Shown one piece after another: positions 46,007 to 59,218 of a stretch of DNA of 64,000 nucleotides (its first letter is position 1; each line of letters opens with the position of its first letter). The stretch comes from Anaeramoeba ignava (lineage: Eukaryota; Metamonada; Anaeramoebidae), in assembly GCA_028826165.1 (NCBI GenBank), contig JAPDFW010000067.1, positions 1-64,000 of the forward strand, read 5' to 3'. Position numbers and translations under genes: made by a program. The notes beneath the pieces are model-generated. The model did not search any database, had not been told where the DNA came from, and was given only the letters and a program-made list of their open reading frames with translations.

Positions 46007-46399
46007 ATTTTGATCAAAAGGTGAAAAAAAATTTTTTTAATTTGGGAAATTATCAAAAATATTCATTTAATTAAATTTTAACTTTATTACTATTATTTTC
46101 TTATTTTCTTAGTTAGTTAACGATCCAAATTCAATTTCTTTTCCAAAACAAATTAATTCTTTTTACTTTTTTACTTTTTTACTTTTTGGATAACTTTCTC
46201 CTTTTTTTTTTTTACTTTTTTTTTCCATTTTCTTTCTTTTTGATTCCTAGTTTAAATTCGGAAAAAAAATCATTCTTAATTAAATAAAAAAATAACAAGA
46301 TTTTTTTTTAAAATAAATTCCAAAAATTTTTTTCATTTTTTTATTTCTTTATTTCTTTATTTTATTTCTTTATTTCTTTATTATTAAAAATTTTAAAAT
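46007..46399. other. Intergenic, T-rich
   Basis: It is the 3' flank of succinyl-CoA ligase and 5' flank of PH-CLU. TTTACTTTTTTACTTTTT and (TTTCTTTATT)n tracts occur, with a TTTTTTTCATTTTTT element at 46328-46341. Confidence 0.5.
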
Positions 46400-49300
46400 A
46401 TGGAAGAAAAACAAATAGAATTTTCAGGATTCCTATTTCAAAAAGCAGTTTTTAATCGATGGAATAAAAGATTTGTAAAATTAACGAAAAACGGGAAATT
46501 ATTAATTTTTAAAGATAAAAACGATACAAAAACAAAACATGAAATGGATGTAACGAATTATGAAGTAAAAACAGTTCCCGTTTCCAAATTTAAAAAGCAG
46601 AATGTATTTTTTCTTGGGATGAATATTTCAAAAGGAAAAAAGAAAAAAATATATTTTTCTTGTAGTAGTGAGAAGGAGAAGAATGATTGGCTTGAGATGA
46701 TAAACAATGTATTACATAAGAGGCAAGATAATTATCGACCGAGTTTATCTTTGAAATCTTTACAAAGTTTATCACCGAGTTCAATCAAACTGCAGTAATT
46801 TTAAATTTATAAATTAGTTTTAATTTTATAAATTATTTTGAATTATTTTTTTATTATAAATTAATTTTAATTTTATAAATTATTTTGAATTATTTTTTTA
46901 TTATAATAGTTATTCAAAACAACAGAATAATCAGAATAACCAAAGTACTACAGTTTCACCAACATCAACTTCTAAAACAGCTTTGGATTATACAGACGAT
47001 GAAAGTGAATTCGGTCAAGAAGTCCCAAATTTCATTGAAGATGAAATGGATTGGAATGAAACACTTCGTCTATTATTGCAACAATTACCTCCACAAAGAA
47101 CATATGAAAAATTTTATGAAATTCACGAAAATGTTCAACATGAAATTAGTATTTTGCAACTACTTGGAAACTTCCTTCATACAGCAGCTTATTGTGCACA
47201 AATTCTTATTGATGAATATCCACTCAAGAAATCTCAAAAAATTATCAAACCAATTTTTAATGAAAATTGCGATCCAAAACAAAAGAATTTTTTGATGGAA
47301 AAAGAACATTTTGAAGAAGATCAAATCCCAGGAATTCAATATGAAACATCCAATATGATTTTTAGATTCTATCACAGATATCCTGGAAAGCTAGAAAGCA
47401 CAGAGCTTTCTATGAAGATGGCTAATCATTTAGTCCAAAATGGAAAATTTATTCAGGAGGCAAATATAATCGGAGTTTATGTTCCTCTTCAATGCATCGT
47501 TGATTATAAAGGATTCCGTATTCATGTCTCAGCACAATTGCCTAATAATAAAAGAAGAGTTAAATTAGGTGAAGTGGTTAGTCCCAAAATTAAGAAGAAA
47601 TTGAAAGATTTATTGCAGAAATATTGTCTTAATTTGGATATGGAAAATGTTGATTTATTGGAAGTTCTTGAAATATCGGAAAATGAAATTTATTTATTAA
47701 ATGTGGAACAACTTTTCCCAACAGAAAAGTTTAATTACGAAGATCCGATAATCAATTTATTGAAAAAAGACTTAGAAAAGGAGGAATACAAGATGGTTTC
47801 AAGGATAAGACCCGAATTGTTAAGAAAAATAGGGAAAATAAGAATGAAAAATATTGATAATGAAAAAAATATTGATATTTCTCAATTTGCAAGAGATCAT
47901 TTATATTCTTATTCGTTGCCCAAATTCATTTCCAAAATGGATAATCTCGAGGTTATTGTTGTTGATTCACAAAAATTAAAAGATCAATTGCATTTGCATG
48001 GAATCAACATAAGGCATCTTGGTGTTCTCGCCAATTTAACAAAAATACCGCATGTAAGACAGCTTCTTGTGATTGAAATGATTGCTCGAGTTTGCAAGAA
48101 AAGCCTATACGAGCAATTACGAAAAACAAGCAAAAGAATCAAGAATATTGAATCAACAGAATTTGCGAATTTGGTTGCAAAAGAGGAAGATAAAGAAGTA
48201 ATAGAAAATGAAAATGGAAATGGAAATGAAAATGGAAATGAAATACAAAATGAAAATGAAATACAAAATGGAAATGAAAATGAAGAAATAAAGGAAAGAA
48301 AACCAGAATATGGATTCCAAACGCCGAAAAAAAGGATTTTAAAAAAGAAAACAACAGATATAGATTTGATAAATGATAGTATTGAGAAAAGTGGGCACAC
48401 AGAATTGGATTCGCCAAGAAACCACAGAGTTGTTGCTCGAATTAACGAGAGAATGGCCTCAATCATAATTGATTTCTTCAACCTTGTTCTTGGATCATCT
48501 GAAGAATGTGAAATGTATTGGGATGTAGTGCTAATTCCTGGAGTTTTGAAAAAATTTGGATTCAAAGCAGATTTCTCAATGATTCACAAACCAGCGCTGT
48601 TTCTAGCTCTACAATTCCACAGCGGTGTTGAATTTGTTGATACGGATGAATACGATTTCTCCAAGGAAAATCCTATTGAAAGGAATGATTTTGTTGCGAT
48701 TCATCCAAAACTAAAGATTTTTTACAACCAAAAAATGCTTTCATCAAAATTTGCGAAAAAATACGACAAATTTTCGTTGAATAACGAATATAACAACGCG
48801 ATCCAATCGCTCAATGTTGAGCTTGCGATCCAAAAATCGGTTTACGGGATTCGAACGATGCAAGTATCAAGAATATTAACGAAACTTTCGGCAATTTATT
48901 TCCAAAAAAAGGATCTTTCAAACTCGGTTCTTTGCGCAAATGCTGCACTTGGCGCTTCAAGGAAATTCTACGGCGATATTGCCGTCACTTATTTAGCTCT
49001 TATGAAGGCAAAATACCAGTCTGGAGACATGAAATCGGCGCTTGAATGTTTCAAATACTCGATGAATATTTTGCATTATCATTTATCTGAAAATCATCCG
49101 CTTTTGATTGATTCTTATAATGAAATTGCGCATCTTTATCAGCGTGATGGGAACATCCAATACGCGCTCAAATTCTTCACAAAGGCACTTGAGCTCTGCA
49201 AAAAAGTGCTTGGAGGAGGACATTGGAAAACTGCTTGGTGTTTCTTCAATGTTGGAAGATGCCATTCGCAATCCACAAATTTCCAGGAGGCGTTAGTCAT

Positions 49301-50054
49301 GATGGAAAACGGACTTGTTATCATAAGCTCTTTGTTTGGAGAGAAGCGTCTTGCTACCTCCATCTTTCATTTCTATGCGGCGGATATATTGATCAAGAAG
49401 GGAGATCTTTCAACGGCAAAAGAGCATAGTATGAAATCACTTGAGACACAAAAATATGTGAATCAATTGGTTCAAGAATCAAATCAATTGAGGACAAATG
49501 GAATTGTTTCTACTTTCAAGGACAGCTTGGAAAACCAGTCTTTGAAGAGAAACCAGGCGCAAATTGAGGATGTTTTTCGAGGATGTGAGAAGAAATACAA
49601 CGATTCCGAAATCAACGTGCTTCTTGTTAAGAATATTCTTCAAGTTGCTTATGTTCATGAGAACTTGAGCGAATTTTTGGAGGCGAATGATTTTTACCAA
49701 AGTGCTCTTGAGATTCTGAAGGATATGGAGGAGGATAATGTTTTGGAGCAAATTCAACACATCACGCGAACTGTATTGAATTTGCAGTTCAAAATGCTTT
49801 CTTTGGAAAAGCAATATATTCTTGAGAAGATTAAAGTTGACCAAATTCAAGGCAAGTCTCAAACATTGAAGTTTCCGATTACAAAAGAGTTATTTGAAAT
49901 GGTTGTTATTGAGCTTTTTGATCAAGATAGTTTGAAGGTTTATGTTGATTCTTTGTTTGATTGTGTTGTTCAAAATGGTGATAAAGAGGCTTTGAAGAAA
50001 TTGAAATCATTATATTTAATTTCGATTGGAGAGGATTTAACTATGTTTAATTAA
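46400..50054 (+). CDS. PH-CLU-TPR protein (clustered-mitochondria family)
   Basis: Exon 1 (46400-46794) encodes a PH domain (FSGFLFQKAVFNRWNKRFVKL...EKEKNDWLEMINNVL, residues about 8-112). GT 46795 and AG 46909 join it in phase to exon 46910-50054, total 1179 residues. The large exon has CLU-family features: VPLQCIVDYKGFRIHVSAQ (about 320), EIYLLNVEQLFP, then LHGINIRHLGVLANL followed by LLVIEMIARVCKKSL (about 490-520), an acidic Asn/Glu insert, and a TPR array (about 758-978; SVYGIRTMQVSRILTKLSAI, YGDIAVTYLALMKAKY, HPLLIDSYNEIAHLYQ, HWKTAWCFFNVG). CLU/CluA/Clu1 proteins govern mitochondrial distribution and bind mRNA or ribosomes. An N-terminal PH domain is not part of the canonical architecture, which normally starts with a ubiquitin-like CLU_N domain. 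Frame intact. Confidence 0.82.
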
Positions 50055-50059
50055 ATTAA

Positions 50060-51662
50060 TTTATAACAGAATTTAAAAAAGAATTTATAAAAGAATTTAA
50101 AAAAGAATTTATGAAAGAATTTATAACAGAATTTATAAAATAATTTATAAAATAATTTATAAAATAATTTATAAAAGAATTTATAAAATAAATTATAAAA
50201 GAATTTATAAAAGAAATTATAAAAGAATTTATAAAAGAAATTATAACAGAATTTATAACAGAATTTATAACAGAAATTATAACAGAAATTATAAAAGAAT
50301 TTAAAAAAGAAATTATAACAGAATTTATAACAGAATTTATAACAGAAATTATAACAGAATTTATAAAATAAATTATAACAGAATTTATAAAAGAAATTAT
50401 AAAATAATTTATAAAATAATTTATAACAGAATTTATAAAAAGAATTTATAAAAAGAATTTATAAAAGAATTTATAAAAGAATTTATAAAAGAATTTATAA
50501 AAGAATTTATAAAATAAATTATAAAAGAAATTATAAAAGAAATTATAAAATAATTTATAACAGAAATTATAACAGAATTTATAAAATAAATTATAAAAGA
50601 AATTATAAAAGAAATTATAAAATAATTTATAACAGAAATTATAACAGAATTTATAACAGAATTTATAACAGAAATTATAACAGAAATTATAACAGAATTT
50701 ATAAAAGAAATTATAAAATAATTTATAAAATAATTTATAACAGAATTTATAAAAGAATTTATAAAATAAATTATAAAAGAATTTATAAAATAATTTATAA
50801 AAGAAATTATAAAATAATTTATAAAATAATTTATAAAAGAAATTATAACAGAATTTATAAAAGAAATTATAAAAGAATTTAAAAAAGAATTTATAAAATA
50901 ATTTATAAAAGAAATTATAAAAGAATTTAAAAAGAATTTATAAAATAATTTATAAAAAGAATTTATAAAATAATTTATAAAAGAATTTATAAAAAGAATT
51001 TATAAAAGAATTTATAAAATAAATTATAAAAGAATTTATAAAAGAAATTATAAAAAGAATTTATAAAAGAAATTATAACAGAATTTATAACAGAATTTAT
51101 AACAGAAATTATAACAGAAATTATAAAAGAATTTAAAAAGAAATTATAACAGAATTTATAACAGAATTTATAACAGAAATTATAACAGAATTTATAAAAT
51201 AAATTATAACAGAATTTATAAAAGAAATTATAAAATAATTTATAAAATAATTTATAACAGAATTTATAAAAGAATTTATAAAAGAATTTATAAAAGAATT
51301 TATAAAAGAATTTATAAAAGAATTTATAAAAGAATTTATAAAAGAATTTATAACAGAAATTATAAAATAATTTATAAAATAAATTATAAAATAATTTATA
51401 AAATAAATTATGAAAGAATTTATAACAGAATTTATAACAGAATTTATAAAAGAATTTATAAAAGAATTTATAAAATAAATTATAAAAGAAATTATAAAAT
51501 AAATTAAAAAAGAAATTATGAAAGAATTTATAAAAGAATTTATAAAAGAATTTATAAAATAATTTATAAAATAATTTATAAAATAATTTATAAAATAATT
51601 TATAACAGAATTTATAAAAGAAATTATAAAAGAAATTATAACAGAATTTATAAAAGAATTTA
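50060..51662. repeat. 1.6-kb period-12 minisatellite (ATTTATAAAAGA)
   Basis: Tandem ATTTATAAAAGA, ATTTATAACAGA, ATTTATAAAATA and AAATTATAAAAG units fill the spacer between PH-CLU and RPB9. A long Phe/Ile/Asn-coding frame on the minus strand is a by-product of a 12-bp unit without stops. Confidence 0.92.
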
Positions 51663-51712
51663 ATTGGTTTAATTTAATTAAATGAACAAAAAAAATTAAT
51701 TTGAAAAAAAAA

Positions 51713-51768
51713 TTCATTTTTTCATTTTTTATTTTTTCATTTTTTATTTTTTTATTTTTTATTTTTCA
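51713..51768 (+). promoter_or_regulatory. T-tract with CAT motifs before RPB9
   Basis: TTCATTTTTTCATTTTTTATTTTTTCAT and further T-runs end six bases before ATG 51774. Confidence 0.4.
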
Positions 51769-51773
51769 ATAAA

Positions 51774-52121
51774 ATGAGTGGAATTAAATTTTGTCCAGAA
51801 TGTAATAATATGCTTCGACCAGCAGAAGATCGAAAAGAAAAAAAACTAAGATATGTTTGTGATAATTGTCATCATTCAGAATATTCAGAAAATGCAAGAA
51901 TTTATGTAAATCACATTAAAACATATCAATTAGAAGAAACAGATCTTCATTTAGATTATGGAAGTGATCCAACTCTTCCAAGAACAGATAGGGAATGTGA
52001 TAGTTGTCAACAAACAGAAGCTGTTTTTTTTCAAGTTCCAAATCGTAAAGGAGAAGAAACAATGGAATTAGAATTTAGATGTGTTGGATGTGGAAAAAAA
52101 TTAATTCATGATCATAATTAG
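51774..52121 (+). CDS. RPB9: RNA polymerase II subunit RPB9
   Basis: It encodes 115 residues in a single exon, matching the family's usual length. The N-terminal zinc ribbon has CPECNN...CDNC (CxxC pairs at about residues 7-10 and 29-32), the linker contains NARIYVNHIKTYQ, and the C-terminal TFIIS-like ribbon has CDSC and FRCVGC with the acidic/aromatic loop QTEAVFFQVPNRKGEETMEL between. RPB9 contributes to start-site choice and proofreading in the nucleus. The ending KKLIHDHN replaces the usual W-x-x. Paralogues in Pol I and III (RPA12, RPC11) are less likely, because the second ribbon lacks their D-E hairpin motif. Confidence 0.92.
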   Translation: MSGIKFCPECNNMLRPAEDRKEKKLRYVCDNCHHSEYSENARIYVNHIKTYQLEETDLHLDYGSDPTLPRTDRECDSCQQTEAVFFQVPNRKGEETMELEFRCVGCGKKLIHDHN

Positions 52122-52127
52122 AATTAC

Positions 52128-52715
52128 AAAAATGAAATACAAAAATGAAATACAAAAATGAAATATAAAATTAAATACAAAATTAATTATAAAATTAATT
52201 ATAAAATTAAATATAAAATTAATGATAAAATTAAATTCAAAAATGAAATATAAAATTAAATATAAAATTAAATATAAAATTAATGATAAAATTAAATATA
52301 AAATTAAATATAAAATTAAATATAAAATTAATTATAAAATTATTTATAAAATTAATTATAAAATTAAATATAAAATTAAATACAAAATTAAATACAAAAT
52401 TAAATATAAAATTAAATATAAAATTAAATATAAAATTAAATATAAAATTAAATATAAAATTAAATATAAAATTATTGATAAAATTATTTACAAAATTAAA
52501 TATAAAATTAAATATAAAATTAAATATAAAATTATTGATAAAATTATTTATAATATTAAATATAAAATTATTTATAAAATTAAATATAAAATTAATTATA
52601 AAATTATTGATAAAATTAAATACAAAATTAATTACAAAATTATTTACAAAATTAATGATAAAATTATTGATAAAATTAAAGATAAAATTAAAGATAAAAT
52701 TATTTACAAAATTCT
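52128..52715. repeat. 0.6-kb period-12 minisatellite (AAATATAAAATT)
   Basis: Units AAATATAAAATT, AATTATAAAATT, TTTATAAAATT and GATAAAATT run through the spacer between convergent RPB9 and Fab1. Open frames of Lys/Ile/Tyr here are artefacts. Confidence 0.9.
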
Positions 52716-52907
52716 TAAATTATTTTCTTAATTTTCTTAATTTTCTTTTTTGTTCTTTGCTTTTTTTTTGAAAAATTAAGAAATAAAAATCACATTCTTT
52801 TTTAAATAAAATTTTTATGATTTTGATTCACTCAAAAAAATGGAAAAAGAAAACCAAAAATCAAAAAATGGAAAAAGAAAAATTTTAAAAAGAAGAAAAT
52901 AACCAAT

Positions 52908-55900
52908 CTATTTTTTTCTTTCAAATTTTTCAGAAGGATCAAAAACAGTAAATTTTGTAGGAAGAATTTGGAAATATTTCTGGATATATTTTTGGAATCT
53001 ATTTTTATAGTCTTCTGGAGAAATAACAGTTGGGGTTTTGCCTTGACCACCACCAACAAGCCCAGTACGCTTGACCCAAGATTCAAGTTGCTTGTCCCAA
53101 GTGTACTGCCTCAAATAATCAATAATACCAACGATGATCTGATGATTTTTGTCGTCGATACCAACAAGCAGGGAATAATCCATGACTTTCATAAGATAAA
53201 GAAAATACGAGTCTTTATAAATGGCGTTCATGATTTCGGATTTTGATTTTTCATCACAAAAAAAGGGAGTTCCGTAAATAAAGTCCTTGAGATTCTCGTC
53301 CTGGAGAACAAACTGGGTCTGTGTGGGGTTTTCGAGATGAAGAGAGTGCTTGTTTGAAGGGATGTTTTCTGGGAGGATCTCTGTATTTGCAGGCTGTGTG
53401 GGAGTATTTTCGTTGAGAATAGGACGGAGCTTGGAGGATGATTTGCGTTGCTCTGAAAGAACTGGGGAGTTGATTGTAGTGGGAGTGGGAGAGATGTTGT
53501 GCGAGGAAGTTTTTTTGGAGGAGAGTATATGCGCATGAGGAACATCAACATAGCGGCTTCGTGTTGATCCTTTGAGATCGAATATTTTGGAGATTTCGCG
53601 GCCATAAAATAAATTTTCCATTAAAACAAGAGCTTGACTTGAAACACGATTGGTTTGAGTTGTGATTGTGATGCGGAATAAACCGAGGATTTTGATGAGC
53701 GCCGAGGGGTGGTTGTGGAATAAGTTGTTTGAGATATAACGGAAGTAGAAAGGAGCGCATAAATTGAAGGATTCGAATTCTGTTTTGGATATTTTTTTGA
53801 TGATGAAGTGGTCATCAAAGGTTTTGGCAAAAGTGGAGCCTGATTTGCCTCCCTTGCTTTCCCAGCGTCTGCATCTTGAGATTGACTGGAAAAAGAGGGT
53901 GTCAGAGGCGTAGGGATCGATACAACAGAAACGACGCAGAGCCTCGAATTTCTTGGGATAGAAAAGTGTGCATTCAATTTTGCTGTGGATCTCAGGATAC
54001 GCAATTTGGATGGTGATTGGCTTTGCGTTTTTGCTTTGGAGAATGCTTTCGAGAACGCGGGGATCGTTGGGCTCGCGTAGATTGATCTGGGGATCGCCGA
54101 GCGCGTGGAGCTTCTTGATGTAATCTTTGGAGTTGAGTGAGTGAGCAATGATTGAGCTGGGCTCGTCTTCGTAGACGCAAACAACGCGGCGGAGAATGCC
54201 TGTTGGAACAAAGACCCATGAACGTGATTCCCGTTGGAAATGATCTGCGAGGTTTTTGAAATGCGCGATGTGATGATGGATGTGATCCTTCTTTCCTGTT
54301 TTCTCCGTTGTCTCAACCCCGTCAATCCCGAATAACCGCCGTGATTGTCCCGATTCGTTGCCGAAACCCTCGAGAGTTTGTGCTCCTCCAGAAAGGTTTC
54401 TTTCGTGGGAGAAATCGCCTCCGGTTGGCGGTAAAAGTACCCATGTATCTCGCAGATCTTCCGCACGCATCCCACTCTGCGTTTGGTGTGTGATGCTCTG
54501 TAAATCTCGTGTGACAAGTCGCAATGCGCCGTCTTTGTCTGTGTTGTGCTCGTGAAGATTCACTATGTCCTCGATCAAATTGAGAAGTTGATTTGGAATG
54601 CTTTCGGTTTTTTTCTTGCTGCTGGGTTTCTTGTCTGTTCCCGCAATAACCCTGCCAATCTCCCTCAACCGCTCGTCAAGCTGGGTCAGTCTTGCGCTGT
54701 GATCGAGGATTTTTGTGAACAAGTTCTGTTTTACTCTGTTCAAACCGAAAATATCGAGCGGTTTTTTTTCGAGATCCAAAATTTCATCCTTGATCTCTTT
54801 TGCATCTTCATCTGTTTTTGCGCGCTGATTCCCAGCCTCGCTCAGAAACGTCTCGAGCATATTCGTAATTTTCTTGTCCTGCGAGCGCTGTTGGTGCTGT
54901 GTTTGCTGGTGGGTTTTTACAGATGCGCAGAGTTGATCAAGATGAACGCGGATATGTTCGAATGCGTTGTTGATTATTCTCTGCAGAAGATTCATCATCT
55001 GTCGCAGGAAGGAGGTGTCTTTTGATTCATGATATTGAACCGTCTTTGGGAGTTGCTCAATCTTCATTGCCTCGATGCGACTGTATTCGAAACAGGCAAT
55101 CATTTTTTTGTGCGCGAAAAAACGCGTTGAATTTGCATGAAGCGCATGCATACACAGCGGCTTGAGCGCGTGTTCTGCGCGGGCAACGCCGTTTTGTTGG
55201 TAGAATATAATCTCGAGAAATTTTGCGAAGGAGAGTAGTTGTGCCTTTCGTCCTAATCGTTTGGGTCGTGTTGTTTGGTGGCATACTCCGCAACTTGTCC
55301 ATGTTTGGATCCCTTCGTCGCTTCCGTCGATCGTTGTCTGTGCGCTCTGGAGCTGGATGGAGATCGCCACGCATCCTTGATTGTGGAGATACGCAAGAAA
55401 TGCCATCCCATGTTTGCTCTTGTCTTCTGTGTTTTTTGTTGTGCTTTCCCGATGAATTATGTTCAGTTTTTTTTCTTGATCTTTTGAGAAGCATTCGTTC
55501 ATCAGGAATTCCCCTAGTGTTGTATCCCCTTTTCGGTATAGTTTTAGGGATCGCATTTTGAGCTCTGTTTCCTTGAAATGATATTTCCGAGAGCGTGCTT
55601 CGACAACAACAAGATCCAGAAGAGAGTATACGTGTTGTTTGCGATATTTGGGTGTTTTGAATTTTTTGCGTGTTTCTATTTCGAGTATTTGTGATTGGTA
55701 GTGTTGTTTGGATGTTTTTGGATGTTTTTGTTGATTCTTATCTTCTTTTATATCTTTGTTTTCATATATATTTTCATTTTCTTTTATTTCTTGATTTTGA
55801 TTTATATCATTTATATTTTGATTTATATTTTCTTTAATATTTTCATTTATATTTTGATTTTCATTTATATTTGTATTTTCATTTATATTTGTATTTTCAT

Positions 55901-58900
55901 TTATATTTTGATTTTCATTAATATTTTCATTTTCTTTAATATCTTCTTTAATATCTTCATTTGTATTTTCTTTAATATTTTGATTTTCATTTATATTTTG
56001 ATTTTCATTAATATCTTCATTTATATTTTCATTTGTATTTTGATTTTCTTTAATTTCATTAATATCTTCTTTGATATCTTCATTTATATTTTGATTTTCT
56101 TTAATATTTTCATTTATATTTTCATTTATATTTTGATTTTCTTTAATATTTTCATTTATATTTTCATTTTCTTTAATATTTTCTTTAATATTTTCATTTG
56201 TATTTTCTTTAATATTTTGATTTTCATTTATATTTTGATTTTCTTTAATATCTTCTTTAATATCTTCTTTAATATCATTTATATTTTGATTTTCTTTAAT
56301 ATCTTCATTTGTATTTTCTTTAATATCTTCATTTGGATTTTCTTTAATATTTTGATCTTCATTTGTATTTTCATTTTCATTTTCTTTAATATTTTGATCT
56401 TCATTTATATTTTCATTTGGATTTTCTTTAATATCTTCATTTGGATCTTCATTTATTTCTTGTTTTTCTTTGATACTCTGCTCTTCTTGCTCCCGTTGCT
56501 CAAGTAACTCCTTCTCCTTTTCAGCAATCAACTCTTGCTCTCGATTCTCAATCTCAATCTCATTCACCTCCAAATCACTTTCTTGCTTCATATCTTGATC
56601 AAGAGCATCATCCTTATCAGCAACATTATCATTCTGCTCATCTTCATCTCCAAAATCATTGCCAAACTCAATCTCACTATCTGTTTCAGCACGATCGCTC
56701 TCCTCAAGAGGTTTTTGGAACCGAGGAGTATGAGACACAAAATCCATATGAGGAGATATGGAAAGAAGATTTCCAGGGGATTCAATGAGAACAGACATGC
56801 CGCTATTTGCAGGGTTGCTGCGGATGAAAATGGCGCTCATATCCAGCAGCGCCTTTGTCTCGAGCCGCGAATTCCACAGCCCGAATATTGCGAGTTTAAG
56901 CAGCTTTTTGAGCTGAGACAATCGCATAAAAGAATCTCCGCGAAGAAGAATTGTGACGAAACTTGTCATCGCATTTTTGGTTGTGATTGCGATAATAGAT
57001 TTTTTATTGGGCGCTTGCGGATCCACCCAATCGGAATCAAACGAGTATTCTCGAAAAGAGAAGTTGGGATTACTGATGGAGTTTTTTGTACTGAGATTTG
57101 TTATGTTGTTTTCATTGGCTGTTTCATGATCATCTAAATCATAAATGGTTGCGCTGAAATTCTCGCAAACACCCAGAACAGGTGCCTTTGCATGGCGGTT
57201 GTATTGACTGCAAATATCGCCGCCAGTCATTTGCGCAATTTGCTGCATTGCCTCCTTCTTGACGTTGCAGACAACAGTGATTTTTTTCTCAAGAAGTATT
57301 TCCTGAGCGAATCGAGACACAACTCCAGTCACAAACAGAACATGAGGATCCAGACTACCGACACGATCCAAAAATGGTCTTAGCAACTTCTGCTCGTTCT
57401 GCAGCACATGCTCCAGAGAGTATATACGCATCTGGTTCTGCTCCTTTTTCTTCTTCCGTTTTGCGTGGAATTGTGAGTTGTAAAAATCAATGTTTCCATC
57501 TACAAATAATATCTTCGCATCCTCAAATACCGTCTGCATGCTCCGATGAAGCACGTTTCGTGAGAATGCAATCCCTTTCACAAAGCTTGATGCTTCGGGA
57601 TCTTTTCCTGCGATTTTCTTGATCTTGATGCATTGCAAAATGTTCAATGGCATCGCGTATTTTGTTTCGTCTCCGCCTCCTCCCTTCATGCTATCATCTC
57701 CGCTCTTCCTTCCGCTTATCTTCATCCCCATTTTCTCACGCTCTTCTTTGTCTACAAGGAAATTTTCTAGTGAATCGCATGTGCATTCCGCTAATTTCAT
57801 GATTTTGTGCGTCCATTTTTCAGGATCAAAGTTTTGTTCTTTTAATGCTTGTCGGATCACTGCAACTAGATGTGCATATTCCACATCGTGTAGATGTTTT
57901 TTGTGCATTTTTTCCAGAATTGTTTTTTGTTCTTTTTCTTTAGTTTTGTTTTGATTTTTGATTTTATTTTGATTTTGATTTTGAATTTGATTTCGATTTT
58001 GATTTAGATTTTGATTTTGATTTTGATTTTGATTTTCATTTGAATTTTCATTTTGATTTTGATTTAGATTTTGTTTTAAATTTGAATTTTCATTTTGATT
58101 TTCATTTGAATTTTCATTTTGATTTTCATTTTCTTTTGAATTTTCATTTTGATTTTCATTTTCATTTTCATTTTCATTTTCATTTTCATTTTCATTTGAA
58201 TTTTCATTTTGATTTTCATTTGAATTTTCATTCTCGGAATCGTTTGGCATTTTTATTAAACCTTTTGAGGAAAATACATTTAAATAAATATTAAATAAAT
58301 ATTAATTAAATAATTAAATAAATATCAAATAAATATCAAATAAATATATTTTTGAAAATAAATATTAAATAAATATATTTTTGAAAATAAATATTAATTC
58401 AATATATTTTTGAAAATAAATATCATTTCATATATACATGAATTCCTTTCAATCTCAATAGCAAATGACGTAGGTGAGAAATACTGATACCGATCAGTCA
58501 CAATAGTCTCAATTCCACTAAAATCCTCTTGTCCAACACCAACAACATCAGAATTCTTCACATTATCTCCCCACCTCCGATTCCATGCATTCTTACTAAG
58601 AGCACCAAAACAATCCTTGTCTCGTGAAACCCCTTTCTGCTTTCTCGTTTCTTCAATAACTTCCTGCTCAATACCTTCATCAACAACCTTCTGCCCAACT
58701 AAAGATACACTTGATTGCGAATCACTTATCTGCATCCTTCCTGCCTCGAGTTGTGGCTCCATGTTCTTGAAAATATCTGCACATTCATTACACACAAGAA
58801 GCTTTGAATGGAACCCTAAATTCTCGCCTGAAACAAGTTTCATGCATTGCTGACAGAAACTCAAGTTGCAAATCTGACATTTATCCGGCACAAACTTTTG

Positions 58901-59218
58901 TGTAAATTGCTTTTTGCACTTGTGGCATGAATCTTGTTGTCTTCGCGAATGTTTCTCTTGTGAAACCCGTTGTCTTTCCGCTTTATTGATAAACTGAAAC
59001 ATATTTTTGATTGTTTTAATTGATACTTTACTTTTTGGTGTTTCAATATAATTTTTAACAGAAAAATTCTTATGATCAGATTCAGTTTGATTTTGTTTTC
59101 TTTTTTGGATTTTTTTAGATAAATCAATTAATTCATCAAATCCCAAATTTTGATTTTGATTTTGATTTTGATTTTTATTTTCTTTCTCTTTATCATTTCC
59201 ATTTTCTTTTTCACTCAT
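52908..59218 (-). CDS. Fab1/PIKfyve-type phosphatidylinositol-3-phosphate 5-kinase (FYVE-CCT-PIPK), two exons
   Basis: Exon 1 (59218-58438) and exon 2 (58261-52908) join in phase through a 176-bp intron (GT 58437, AG 58262), giving 2044 residues, close to yeast and human homologues. Exon 1 has eight Cys at 98, 101, 114, 117, 122, 125, 143 and 146 with FYVE spacing, but lacks the RRHHCR motif that binds PI3P. Exon 2 begins with Asn/Glu/Gln repeats, then a CCT/TCP1-like domain (VKGIAFSRNVLHRSM, VDGNIDFY, LFVTGVVSRFAQEILLEKKI), a long NENIKE repeat region (about 56470-55740), a CxxC segment (CGVCHQTT...LSFAKFLEIIFY) and the kinase: SKGGKSGSTFAKT, HFIIKKISKTEF, FDLKGSTRSRYV, VMDYSLLVGIDD, VGIIDYLRQYTWDKQLE and VISPEDYKNRF. 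It makes PI(3,5)P2 on endosomes and lysosomes. The kinase core is complete. Confidence 0.92.

Noticed and set aside
51133..51717. 194-aa minus-strand INSF repeat frame, and similar frames at 52222-52771
   Set aside because: They are produced by 12-bp minisatellites; no domain, no independent start context.
55695..56507. 270-aa plus-strand Ile/Phe-rich frame that looks like a membrane protein
   Set aside because: It is the complement of the NENIKE repeat region of Fab1, whose own frame is conserved on both sides.
53621..57954. Several 60-300-aa frames antisense or offset to Fab1
   Set aside because: They are shadows in the GC-richer kinase gene; none shows a family motif.
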